From an uncultured Prevotella sp. (lineage in GTDB: Bacteria > Bacteroidota > Bacteroidia > Bacteroidales > Bacteroidaceae), in the NCBI GenBank assembly GCA_900554835.1, contig USJD01000139.1, positions 1 to 9,607 on the forward strand: 9,607 nucleotides of DNA. The letters run 5' to 3'. Position 1 is the stretch's first letter. The number at the start of each line of letters is the position of its first letter. The notes below the pieces were generated by a model. The model had not been told where the DNA came from, made no database searches, and was given only the letters and a program-made list of their open reading frames with translations. Both the position numbers and the translations under genes were made by a program. This document shows, one piece after another, positions 1 through 8,244 of the stretch.

Positions 1-2566
1 CGGTAAGAGGGGTGAGTAGCTCGTGGGTGATATTGGTAAGGATGACGCCCATCTGTAGGCTGTTTCTGGTCTTCACTCTTTCCTTGTACCAGCGTGCCGC
101 AGCAAAGATGCAGCCAATGAGCATCAGGATATAGAACATGAAGGCTATTCGGGAAGCATACCATGGCGGCAGCACCTGGATGGCGATGGTGTATGGCAGT
201 TCCTGCCACTTGCCGTAGCCGTCAGTAGCCTTTACCCGCAGGTGATAGGTTCCAGAAGGAAGATTCTGGAAAACAGCCTTATGTGTGCCTTTGATACAAT
301 ACTGCCAGTCATCATCATAACCTTTCAGCTGGTAGGCATACACGTTTTTCTCTGTATTGCCGTAGCTGAGGAGCGAGAACTCCACGCTGAATTTCTTCAC
401 CCTTGCCGGTATCGTGATTTTGCGGGTATAGCCTGGCATCTCTTCCGAAACCTTTTTCTTATCGATAGAGTCGAGTTGCGCGAAAGGCTGGTCATCAACG
501 AAGATGTCTGTTATCACCAGTTTCGGGTTTCTTTTATCGTTTAGTTGAGCCTTCATGGAAGGAATGAACGAGAAGAAGCTGGTCCGGCTTCCGAAGAAGA
601 GTTCCTTGCCATACTTGCATGCCGTGTTTGGCGAGAAGAGAATATCTCCTATACCGTCTTCGCTGGTAAAGTAGGTGATGTCCTGCGGTTTCTCACAGTC
701 CTTGCCCCAGATGATATTCACAAGGGCATAGTCGATAGTGAGCCAGAGATTGCCTCTCTCATCTTCCTTGATGGTGAACACACGGTCGCCCGGCAGATGA
801 TATTCATGGTTCTTCGGTTCAAAACGGTCTTCCACCTTATTATATAGGAAGAGTCCGCCACTATTTGAGATAGCCCAGAGTCTTCCTCGCGAGTCTTCGA
901 GGCAGGCTGTGGCATCATCAATGGCAAAGTTATGATGGTCAGGATTATACTGCTTGAATTTCAAAGACTTTGTATTCCTGGCATTACCCGATATGCGGAT
1001 GATTCCTTCATTATCGGTAGCGAGCCAGATGTTTCCCTTCTTGTCTTGCGAGATATGACGGATATCGCATGAGGTGAAGTTCTTCTTTCCTTCCTTCATC
1101 GTGATCTGTTTGCCTTTATTATCCGGAGTTACGATGCTCAGACCGTTGCGCTGTCCTATCCACATTACTTTATCTCTTGATTCAAAGAAGGTGTTGATGA
1201 AATTATCCTGTACGATGGATGGATGCGTGTCGTGCTTGATGAGATAGGCTGGCTTACCTGAAGGCTTTACGATGATGCCATAATTGTTGTTGGCAAACCA
1301 GATTTCTCCATTGCTTCTTCGGATAATATCCGAGATACTTGTGGTAAAGACTCTGGCAGGGATGCCAGCAAAGCCAGGAATCTCCTGATTGTAGAGCGTT
1401 TTGCCAGTCTTGCGGTTGTGCAGAGCTATGCCGTATGGATTCAATCCCAGCCAGAAATTCTCGCCATCGGTAGTGAGTATGGAATATACATAGTTGATGG
1501 TGAGACGGGTATGACTGGTATCGAGATTCCAGAGTTTGAACAGCGAAGGCTGGGTGTTGACCTGCAGAATGCCGTTGTTCTGCGTACAGAGCCAGATGTT
1601 GCCTTTGCCATCAGTAGCGATGTCATTATTGAAGTTGAGAGGGTTGTTTCCGATGGAGGTATAACCTTTCCATTCTGCATTGGGCATATCTTCTTCGAGA
1701 TAGCACACACCTTCTCTTGTACATGCCCAGAGGGTTTTCGTTACAGGGTCGTGGGCTATCTTATAAAAGGTATCAAAATGATTGGCACTATACGGGTATT
1801 GGTGCATTTCAGGCTGTCTTACATTTCCCGGATTGTCGAGGCGTACTACACCATATCCCCAGGTTCCCACCCACAGCCGCTGGTGCTTGTCGAGGAAGAG
1901 CGAGTAGGCGGAATTGGTGGTATTGAGCTGCGGATAGCGGTAGAAGGTATTGCCTCCACGGCGGAAGCGCATGAGTCCTGCCGACCAGGTGCCGATGAGC
2001 AGGTCGCCATTTCTGTCTTCTATGATGGCTTTCACGCTATAGCCGGGCATTTTCTTTCTGCTGCCATTCTCATCAATGAGCCATGCATTCTTATTATTAT
2101 AGGTATAGAAAGTCTCCGTCTTGGGATTGAAGAAGGAGATTCCCTCATCAGTTCCAATCCATAAAGTACCATCTTTCGATACGAAAAGGGTATAGATGAT
2201 GCGTTGCGATTCTTCTGGCAGGAAGAAAGTCTTGAACTCTCCTGTGCGCTTGTTCATCCTTACCAGACCGTTGCGTGTACCCAGCCAGAGATTATCTTCA
2301 TGATCTTCGGCAATAGAACGGATCGTATTGTTGGGCAGGATGCCAGGCTGGTAAGCATTCGTCTTGTAGGTTCTCACATGATAGCCATCGTATGATTTCA
2401 CTCCGGCATTGGTTCCCACCCACATCATGCCTTCCTTGTCGAAGAACATGCAGCTTGCCTCTTCGGTAGGCGCTATGGTGATAGGAGGAAGATGTCGATA
2501 TGGAAAATTCTGCCCTTCTATTGCCATACAGATGAGACTCAATATGAGAAGTAATATATGTTTCAT
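1..2566 (-). CDS. Hybrid two-component system (HTCS) sensor/regulator, 3' end missing (runs off window)
   Basis: The frame is open from ATG at 2566 down to position 1, giving 855 codons with no stop. Residues 1-18 look like a signal peptide (hydrophobic core LLLILSLI). From about residue 35 to 670 there are about 14 repeats of the type LWxGTxxGLxxxN (for example 93-105, 135-147, 231-243, 468-480, 513-525), the Reg_prop motif that normally builds two seven-bladed propellers. A Y_Y_Y domain follows (about 735-798, YAYQLKGYDDDW), then one membrane helix (about 806-826) and the kinase H-box ITHELLTPLT with phospho-acceptor His848. In this family a HATPase domain, a receiver and an AraC-type DNA-binding domain follow; they would lie left of the window. 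The propellers sense a periplasmic oligosaccharide and the protein activates the adjacent PUL. It is divergent from the susC-like gene, the usual arrangement. Odd points are only about 22 residues between the helix and His848, and Leu851 where Arg is common (HExRTPLT). Confidence 0.93.
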   Translation of the reverse strand, partial: MKHILLLILSLICMAIEGQNFPYRHLPPITIAPTEEASCMFFDKEGMMWVGTNAGVKSYDGYHVRTYKTNAYQPGILPNNTIRSIAEDHEDNLWLGTRNGLVRMNKRTGEFKTFFLPEESQRIIYTLFVSKDGTLWIGTDEGISFFNPKTETFYTYNNKNAWLIDENGSRKKMPGYSVKAIIEDRNGDLLIGTWSAGLMRFRRGGNTFYRYPQLNTTNSAYSLFLDKHQRLWVGTWGYGVVRLDNPGNVRQPEMHQYPYSANHFDTFYKIAHDPVTKTLWACTREGVCYLEEDMPNAEWKGYTSIGNNPLNFNNDIATDGKGNIWLCTQNNGILQVNTQPSLFKLWNLDTSHTRLTINYVYSILTTDGENFWLGLNPYGIALHNRKTGKTLYNQEIPGFAGIPARVFTTSISDIIRRSNGEIWFANNNYGIIVKPSGKPAYLIKHDTHPSIVQDNFINTFFESRDKVMWIGQRNGLSIVTPDNKGKQITMKEGKKNFTSCDIRHISQDKKGNIWLATDNEGIIRISGNARNTKSLKFKQYNPDHHNFAIDDATACLEDSRGRLWAISNSGGLFLYNKVEDRFEPKNHEYHLPGDRVFTIKEDERGNLWLTIDYALVNIIWGKDCEKPQDITYFTSEDGIGDILFSPNTACKYGKELFFGSRTSFFSFIPSMKAQLNDKRNPKLVITDIFVDDQPFAQLDSIDKKKVSEEMPGYTRKITIPARVKKFSVEFSLLSYGNTEKNVYAYQLKGYDDDWQYCIKGTHKAVFQNLPSGTYHLRVKATDGYGKWQELPYTIAIQVLPPWYASRIAFMFYILMLIGCIFAAARWYKERVKTRNSLQMGVILTNITHELLTPLT

Positions 2567-2602
2567 GTCTAATTTCTACTATAGGTTTTTATAATATGGG
2601 TA

Positions 2603-2610
2603 CAAAGATA
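2603..2610 (-). promoter_or_regulatory. Promoter -7 element of the HTCS gene
   Basis: Read on the minus strand the bases are TATCTTTG, a full match to the Bacteroidota -7 consensus TAnnTTTG. Transcription would start near 2597, leaving a leader of about 30 nt before the ATG at 2566. I see no convincing -33 TTG/TTTG box at the expected distance. The start codon is preceded by A-rich sequence without a Shine-Dalgarno motif, normal for this phylum. Confidence 0.65.
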
Positions 2611-2651
2611 AGTATTATTTTTCACATATTATTCCCTTTTTAATCTTTTTT

Positions 2652-2689
2652 TAGCGATTTGTTCCCTAATAATAGCGAAAAGTTCCCTT
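2652..2689 (+). promoter_or_regulatory. Two AraC-type half-sites in direct repeat, candidate HTCS operator
   Basis: Two 17-bp copies lie at 2652-2668 (TAGCGATTTGTTCCCTA) and 2673-2689 (TAGCGAAAAGTTCCCTT). They agree at 13 of 17 positions, are separated by 4 bp and so repeat every 21 bp, placing both on the same helix face. Each fits TAGC-N7-TCC, the core of the E. coli AraC half-site, whose araI1/araI2 copies share this length, gap and period. The second copy ends 19 bp before the susC -7 element, so it touches the expected -33 position, as araI2 touches the -35 box. HTCS proteins carry an AraC-type HTH at the C-terminus, so the divergent HTCS is the natural ligand. The repeat is directly visible; its function is inference. 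Confidence 0.6.
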
Positions 2690-2708
2690 ATGTTAAGAGA
2701 AAAAGCAA

Positions 2709-2716
2709 GATATTTG
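2709..2716 (+). promoter_or_regulatory. Probable -7 element of the susC-like/susD-like operon
   Basis: GATATTTG matches the TAnnTTTG consensus at all fixed positions but the first, and its context (ATATTTGCAG) is the same as in the stronger promoter at 9405-9412. There is no good -33 box upstream. That is typical of an activator-dependent promoter and fits the direct repeats ending at 2689. Transcription would start near 2722, leaving a leader of about 115 nt. Confidence 0.5.
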
Positions 2717-2837
2717 CAGCACGGAAACAAAAAATACCATCTGTTTCTTATGTTTCTCTAACTGAAACCTTTAATTATAGAATAAAAGAAATCAGACAAA
2801 AACAAAAATTGTATAACTAACAAATAAAAACAACTAG
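2717..2837 (+). other. 5' leader of the susC-like mRNA with short repeats
   Basis: This A/T-rich untranslated stretch has TGTTTC twice, 9 bp apart (2742-2747 and 2751-2756), flanked by GAAAC segments (2724-2728 and 2764-2768). Either copy can pair with a GAAAC, giving small, mutually exclusive hairpins of 5-6 bp. They are weak and may be chance. The 30 bases before the ATG are almost all A, T and C, with no Shine-Dalgarno motif, consistent with A-rich translation starts in Bacteroidota. No small gene is evident. Confidence 0.3.
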
Positions 2838-5800
2838 ATGAAAAATGTGAATCTAATAACATCATCAAGAAGATTGATGGCGTTGGCAGCAATTGCCACA
2901 GGCGTTGCTTTGCCACAACAATTCATGATGACTGCTACGGCAGCTCAGGTTGTTCAGCAAGCCGGTGTTGTTAAAGGACAGGTATTGGACTCTAATGGTG
3001 AGCCTGTCATTGGTGCTACCGTAAAAGTGGGGGGGCAAAAGGGAGGTACAGTTACCGACATTGATGGTAACTTTTCTCTGAACGCTGCTCCTGGTTCAAA
3101 TTTGGAAATCTCCTATATTGGTTTTAAAACTCAGACCGTTAAGGTAGGCAAAGGACCGGTAAAGGTAACGTTACAGGACGATAACCAAACTTTAAGTGAG
3201 GTGGTTGTCGTAGGTTACGGTACGATGCGTAAGAAAGACTTGACTGGTTCTGTAGTTCAGATTGATGCTAAGAAACTCGCCGACCAGAACCCAGGTTCTG
3301 TTCAGGATCTTCTGCGTGGAACTCCAGGTCTTCAGATTGGCTTCGACTCTTCTGCCAAGGGTGCCGGTGCTTCTATCCAGTTGCGTGGTCAGAACTCACT
3401 TTATACAGAAGGCAATCACAACTCTCCATTGATTATTCTCGATGGTATGCAGTTTGCCGGAGAACTTTCCGAGATTAACCCTGATGATATTGCTCAGATT
3501 GACGTGCTGAAGGATGCTTCTTCAGCTGCCATCTATGGTGCCAAGGCTGCCAGCGGTGTCATCATCATTTCGACCAAGAAGGGTAAGAGTGGCAAGCCAA
3601 CCATCAACGTTAGTGCCAATCTGGCAGCCAACACCAAGGCGCAGTATCGCAAGGTGTTCAACGCATCAGAGTATATGACCTACCGTGAGGACTGGTTCAA
3701 AGCTACCACTTATGGTTATGACAAGGATGGTAAGTGGGGATACTATGGCGTAGATAGCAAGGTTCCTGCCGGCTATTATGATAATGTAGAGAATGCACAG
3801 CGCCTCTATGGTCTTACTTCAGACCAGTGGGCATCTATGGGTTCCAAGACTTTGGGTGCTGACGAGAGTCTCCTCTCGCTCTATGCTCGCCGTATGGGCT
3901 TCGATGCTGATGCCAGCAATGTGATGAACAACTTCCTGGCAGGTAAGTCATACGATTGGGAGGATGCAACCTTCCGCACAGGTTTCAATCAGGACTACAA
4001 TGCCAGCATTTCGGGTGCTACTGACAAGGTAAACTATTATTTGAGCTTCGGCTATCTGAACAATCAGGGTGCCATCCAGGGTGATGACTACCATGCATTC
4101 CGTTCTAACATGAAGATCAATGCCAAGATTACCGATTGGCTGGAAGTAGGTGCCAACGTAAATTTCCAGGACCGTTCGGATGAATCAAGCCCAGTGCCAA
4201 TGGGTGGTAACTATTGGGATGCCAACCAGTTGCGTGAGTCTCCATATTCTTCCCGTTATGACGAGAATGGCAATGAGGTGCAGTATCCACGTAGCGGCAA
4301 CCCTACCAATGGTGGTTACAACTATCATTTTGACCAGCAGTATATCGACCTGGAGAAGGGTCAGACCATCCTGAACACCATCTTCAATGCCAAGGTTTCC
4401 TTGCCATTCGGTTTCAGCTATTCGTTCAATATTGCTCCACGCTTCAAGTGGCATTACGACCGTTACTTCTTGTCTGCTGAACTTCCAAACAGCGACCCAG
4501 CTACCCGTGGTTCCAACCGCAAGTCGGCAAAAAACTTCGATTACACTCTGAACAACACCCTTACCTGGGATAAGACATTCAACAAGGAGCATCACTTTAC
4601 CGTGACTCTGGTACAAGAGGCAGAGGAATACCGTTATTGGAGCGACAATATCGAAGCTCGCAATATTACCCCTACTGATGTATTGGGCTTCCACTATCTT
4701 TCTGGTGCCAACAAATCTCAGAGTAACTTCTGGGCAAGCGATACCCACTCTACGGCAGCAGCCTACCTGGGCCGTCTGTTCTATGGTTACAAGGACCGCT
4801 ATATGTTCACAGGTACCGTTCGTCGTGACGGTTACTCAGCCTTTGGTTCCAACAATCCTTGGGCTACATTCTGGTCTCTGGGTGGTAGCTGGGTATTCTC
4901 AGAGGAGGACTTCATAAAGCAGCCATGGCTCGACTATGGTAAGTTGAGAGTATCTTACGGTACCAATGGTAACCGTTCGCTGTCTGATACTTATCTGGCT
5001 CTTTCCAACCTGGCTGACGGTGGCAAGATGGCTTATTATCAGTATGGAACATCAAGCCAGACTATCCTGAATGCACTCTCTATCAGCCGATTGGCTAACC
5101 CTAACCTGGAGTGGGAGAAGACATCAGCCCTCAACATAGGTCTTGATTTCTCTGTTCTCAATCAGCGCCTCTCTGGTAGCATTGAGTGGTATCACAAGAT
5201 TACCAAGGATATGATCATGTATCAGCGTCTGCCAAACTTTACTGGTTTCAGCAGCATCGCAACCAATCTGGGTGAGATTACCAACTCGGGTATTGAAATC
5301 ACCTTGAATTCAAAGAACATCGATACTCCAGACTTCAAGTGGAATACAACCGTTGGTTTCTCTTACAACAAGAACCGCATCAAGCACTTGTATTACGACT
5401 ATGATGAGAATGGAGATGAGCGTAGCGATACCTCTAACGGATGGTTCATCGGCAAGCCTGTAGGCGAAATCTGGAACTACAAGGTGACAGGTATCTGGCA
5501 GGCTGATGAGGCTGCAGAGGCTGCCAAGGTAAACCAGAAGCCTGGTGACCCTAAGGTGGCTAACGTCTATACAGCTGACGACAAGATCAACGAGGACGGA
5601 ACCCGCACTCCTGTATATAATGATAATGATAAGGTATATCTGGGTACAACCAATCCTCCTATCTATTGGAACATGCGAAATGACTTCACCTTCCTGAAGA
5701 ACTTCACCTTCTCATTCTCTATGTATTCTTACATGGGTCATAAGAGCTTGAACGGTAACTATCTGAATGGTGATAACTCAGGTTCTATGTTCACCAATAC

Positions 5801-6113
5801 CTGCAACACATACAAGAAGGAGTACTGGACACCTCAGAACCCTACCAACGAGTATGGTCGTCTGAACGCTGTAGGTCCTACAGGATGTACCGGCGTACAG
5901 AAGCTCTACAACCGCAGCTTCGTTCGTCTGGACAACATCACTTTGGGTTATACCATCCCACAGGAGATTACCCGCAAGGCCAGCATCGAAAGAGTACACC
6001 TGACACTTGGTGTCAACAATGTATGCACATTCGACAGCTGGGAGTATGGTGATCCTGAGACTGGTGGCTTCGCAAACCGTCAGTTCCAGTTCGGTATTAA
6101 TGTTACACTCTAA
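2838..6113 (+). CDS. susC-like: SusC/RagA-family TonB-dependent outer membrane transporter
   Basis: This 1091-residue protein is the beta-barrel channel that imports glycan fragments across the outer membrane, powered by TonB and capped by the SusD-like partner encoded next. Residues 1-36 are a long signal peptide (hydrophobic 13-25, likely cleavage near TATAA-Q). Residues about 44-112 form a carboxypeptidase-regulatory-like domain (VKGQVLDSNGEPVIGATV). The linker SEVVVVGYGTMRKKDLTGSV (120-139) is the hallmark of the family. The plug spans about 130-248, with LRGTPGLQI, LRGQNSL, IILDGM and DVLKDASSAAIYGAKAASG. The remainder is barrel. Length is normal for the family. There is no N-terminal STN domain and no sigma/anti-sigma pair nearby, which fits HTCS control. 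The protein ends in Leu (GINVTL) rather than the commoner Phe. A run of seven G lies at 3029-3035, encoding Val64-Gly66. The ATG at 2838 is the start that gives a complete signal peptide. Confidence 0.97.
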   Translation: MKNVNLITSSRRLMALAAIATGVALPQQFMMTATAAQVVQQAGVVKGQVLDSNGEPVIGATVKVGGQKGGTVTDIDGNFSLNAAPGSNLEISYIGFKTQTVKVGKGPVKVTLQDDNQTLSEVVVVGYGTMRKKDLTGSVVQIDAKKLADQNPGSVQDLLRGTPGLQIGFDSSAKGAGASIQLRGQNSLYTEGNHNSPLIILDGMQFAGELSEINPDDIAQIDVLKDASSAAIYGAKAASGVIIISTKKGKSGKPTINVSANLAANTKAQYRKVFNASEYMTYREDWFKATTYGYDKDGKWGYYGVDSKVPAGYYDNVENAQRLYGLTSDQWASMGSKTLGADESLLSLYARRMGFDADASNVMNNFLAGKSYDWEDATFRTGFNQDYNASISGATDKVNYYLSFGYLNNQGAIQGDDYHAFRSNMKINAKITDWLEVGANVNFQDRSDESSPVPMGGNYWDANQLRESPYSSRYDENGNEVQYPRSGNPTNGGYNYHFDQQYIDLEKGQTILNTIFNAKVSLPFGFSYSFNIAPRFKWHYDRYFLSAELPNSDPATRGSNRKSAKNFDYTLNNTLTWDKTFNKEHHFTVTLVQEAEEYRYWSDNIEARNITPTDVLGFHYLSGANKSQSNFWASDTHSTAAAYLGRLFYGYKDRYMFTGTVRRDGYSAFGSNNPWATFWSLGGSWVFSEEDFIKQPWLDYGKLRVSYGTNGNRSLSDTYLALSNLADGGKMAYYQYGTSSQTILNALSISRLANPNLEWEKTSALNIGLDFSVLNQRLSGSIEWYHKITKDMIMYQRLPNFTGFSSIATNLGEITNSGIEITLNSKNIDTPDFKWNTTVGFSYNKNRIKHLYYDYDENGDERSDTSNGWFIGKPVGEIWNYKVTGIWQADEAAEAAKVNQKPGDPKVANVYTADDKINEDGTRTPVYNDNDKVYLGTTNPPIYWNMRNDFTFLKNFTFSFSMYSYMGHKSLNGNYLNGDNSGSMFTNTCNTYKKEYWTPQNPTNEYGRLNAVGPTGCTGVQKLYNRSFVRLDNITLGYTIPQEITRKASIERVHLTLGVNNVCTFDSWEYGDPETGGFANRQFQFGINVTL

Positions 6114-6126
6114 AAGATTTATCAAA

Positions 6127-8148
6127 ATGAAAAAGAATATCAAGAATATATATAGAGGAGGACTCCTTATCGCTTTGGCAGGTACCATGGTTTCTTGCGG
6201 TGACGATTTCTTGAAGCAGGATCCTCTTTCGTTCTATGAGCCAGGTACTACCTATAGTACAGAGGCTGGTCTGCAAGCTGCCATGACCCAGTGTGACAAG
6301 CAGTTGAAGACTTATATCATCGACAACAACTGGAATAATGTGGGTCTTGCCACAAATTATCTGATGTCGGATGTGGGCATGTATGCCAAGACTGATATGG
6401 GTGGTGGTTTCCAGGACAACTTTGATGCCAAGCTGACTCCTACATCTGGTATGGCAGGTGGCGGTGACGGCAACTACATGCAGCGTTTCTGGGATCAGGG
6501 ATTCAGCATGGTGAAGTATGCCAACTCCGTGCTTTCATACGTAGATAAGGTGCAGGGTTTGAAGGCTGAAATCCGCGATGCCTATAAGGGTCGTGCTTAC
6601 TTCCATAGAGCTTATGCTTATTACAACCTGACTCTGCAGTTTGGTGATATTCCATTGATTACCAAGTTGCTTACCGTGCCAAAGCAGAACTACAAGTCAA
6701 CCAGCAAGACTGCCATCTTCCAGATGTTGCAGCATGACCTGGAGTTTGCTGTTGAGCATGTTCCTGCTCAGGCTAAGATGTCTTACGTAGGTCAGGTGAA
6801 CCAGGAGGCTTGCATGCAGTTGCTCATCAAGGTTTATCTCGTAAATGGCGAATATGCCAAGGCAGAGAAGCTTGCCACCGATTTGATCAACGATCACGGT
6901 CTGCACCTGATGACTCAGACATTCGGTACCTGGCAGCCATCTGGTTGCGAGACCACCTGGAAGGTGACCCGTAATGTGGTTTGGGATTTGCATCGTACTC
7001 CTAACATCTGCAACCCACAGAATAAGGAGACCATCATGGCCATCATCAACTCCAATGATGAGGACCACCTCAACTACAACGTGATGCGTGCCATGTTCGC
7101 TCACTGGAGCAATGGTGTCATCAAGGATCCTCACGGATTGGGAGGCCCTGGCCAATGTATTGCACGTAATAATAAGGATTACAATGAGAATCTTGACTGG
7201 ACACGTGCCATCGGTCGTGGAATCGCCCTCAACCGTACTTCATTCTTCTACAACAAGACCATCTGGTATCAGGATGGCGAGACCGACTGGCAAGACCTCC
7301 GTCACAACCGTGAGGTAGGAAACTGGGTAGAGATGGAAGACATCAAGTACAATAACAAGAAATCAGACTTCTACGGCAAGAACTATCAGCTCTATGCCAC
7401 AGAAGACTACGTGAAGGATGGCAAGGTAGTAGTGAAGAAGGGCGACATCCTCTGCGGTGATACCATCCGCAGCTGGTATCCTACTCCTCTCTATCAGCTC
7501 TACATCCTTGACGTTACCAATGAGAACAATATGGGTGCCAACCAGTTCCATGGTGCATCTGGTAAGGGATGTAATGGCGATATGTATCTGTTCCGTCTGG
7601 CTGATACCTATCTGCTCCGTGCTGAGGCTAAGTTCTATCAGGGCAATGTAACTGGTGCTGCTGACGATGTGAATGCCATCCGCAAACGTGCCAACGCCAA
7701 GAAGATGTACACCACAGTAAATATCGGCGACATCATGGCAGAGCGTGCTCGTGAGCTCTATATGGAGGAGTTCCGTCAGGCAGAGATGGTTCGTGTATCA
7801 TGGTGTCTTGCCAAGAGCGGAATGCCTGATGAGTGGGGCAACACTTACAGCCTCGACAACTGGGACAAGCAGGAAGGTACCGACCTGAATGGTGGCAGCT
7901 ACTGGTTCAAGCGTTGTACTACCTACAATGTCTTCAACCGTTCATATGGTAAGGGCGTTTCTGGTAACCAGTCTTTCGAGTACAAGATCAACAAGCATAA
8001 CCTCTTCTGGCCTGTACCAAATTCTGCAATCACAGCTAACAACAAGGCTAAGCTTCGTCAGAATTTCGGTTACGACGGTTATGATGAAAGCACCCCAATG
8101 TTTACTAACTATGAGGATGCTATTGCTGATGAAGATACAGCAAACTAA
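6127..8148 (+). CDS. susD-like: SusD/RagB-family surface glycan-binding lipoprotein
   Basis: The protein has 673 residues from ATG at 6127. The frame is open further upstream to 6007 inside the susC-like gene, but only the 6127 start gives a proper lipoprotein signal: MKK, hydrophobic GLLIALAGTMVSC, lipidation at Cys24, then GDDFLKQDP, the typical mature SusD start. Helical TPR-like segments follow, such as GRAYFHRAYAYYNLTLQFGD (about 152-173). The C-terminal SusD domain includes YLFRLADTYLLRAEA (about 487-501), AERARELYMEEFRQAEMVR (about 538-556) and LFWPVPNSAI (about 627-636). It sits on the cell surface as the lid of the SusC channel and binds the substrate. At 673 residues it is longer than starch SusD (about 550), with extra sequence in the middle third. 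It is 13 bp behind the susC-like stop, so the two are surely co-transcribed. The exact glycan cannot be read from the sequence. Confidence 0.96.
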   Translation: MKKNIKNIYRGGLLIALAGTMVSCGDDFLKQDPLSFYEPGTTYSTEAGLQAAMTQCDKQLKTYIIDNNWNNVGLATNYLMSDVGMYAKTDMGGGFQDNFDAKLTPTSGMAGGGDGNYMQRFWDQGFSMVKYANSVLSYVDKVQGLKAEIRDAYKGRAYFHRAYAYYNLTLQFGDIPLITKLLTVPKQNYKSTSKTAIFQMLQHDLEFAVEHVPAQAKMSYVGQVNQEACMQLLIKVYLVNGEYAKAEKLATDLINDHGLHLMTQTFGTWQPSGCETTWKVTRNVVWDLHRTPNICNPQNKETIMAIINSNDEDHLNYNVMRAMFAHWSNGVIKDPHGLGGPGQCIARNNKDYNENLDWTRAIGRGIALNRTSFFYNKTIWYQDGETDWQDLRHNREVGNWVEMEDIKYNNKKSDFYGKNYQLYATEDYVKDGKVVVKKGDILCGDTIRSWYPTPLYQLYILDVTNENNMGANQFHGASGKGCNGDMYLFRLADTYLLRAEAKFYQGNVTGAADDVNAIRKRANAKKMYTTVNIGDIMAERARELYMEEFRQAEMVRVSWCLAKSGMPDEWGNTYSLDNWDKQEGTDLNGGSYWFKRCTTYNVFNRSYGKGVSGNQSFEYKINKHNLFWPVPNSAITANNKAKLRQNFGYDGYDESTPMFTNYEDAIADEDTAN

Positions 8149-8175
8149 TAGATTAGGCTTACAATCATGTTAAGG

Positions 8176-8213
8176 AATGGGGATGCAACTTATATATGGT
8201 TCATCCCCATTTT
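8176..8213 (+). terminator. Intrinsic terminator-like hairpin between the susD-like and GH43 genes
   Basis: A perfect 10-bp stem is formed by AATGGGGATG (8176-8185) and CATCCCCATT (8202-8211), with a 16-nt loop and a T run from 8210 to 8214. The stem can be extended at the base by G-T pairs. It starts 27 bp after the susD-like stop and ends about 30 bp before the GH43 start. I see no TAnnTTTG promoter between the hairpin and the GH43 gene, so GH43 is probably expressed by read-through at a lower level than susCD. Confidence 0.75.
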
Positions 8214-8244
8214 TATAAAATAATTAACTCATATTATCAGCAAA

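Noticed and set aside
242..2164. Several plus-strand open frames (242-544, 545-847, 1418-2164) opposite the HTCS gene
   Set aside because: They are antisense shadows. The minus strand carries one continuous frame with clear propeller repeats, and the plus frames show no domain, signal or start context.
4185..4748. Minus-strand open frame of 187 codons inside the susC-like gene
   Set aside because: Its sequence is the reverse reading of conserved barrel codons and has no recognisable domain or promoter.
6007..6126. Upstream extension of the susD-like frame to an ATG at 6007
   Set aside because: It would overlap the susC-like gene by over 100 bp and bury the lipoprotein signal peptide. The ATG at 6127 gives a correct signal and lipobox.
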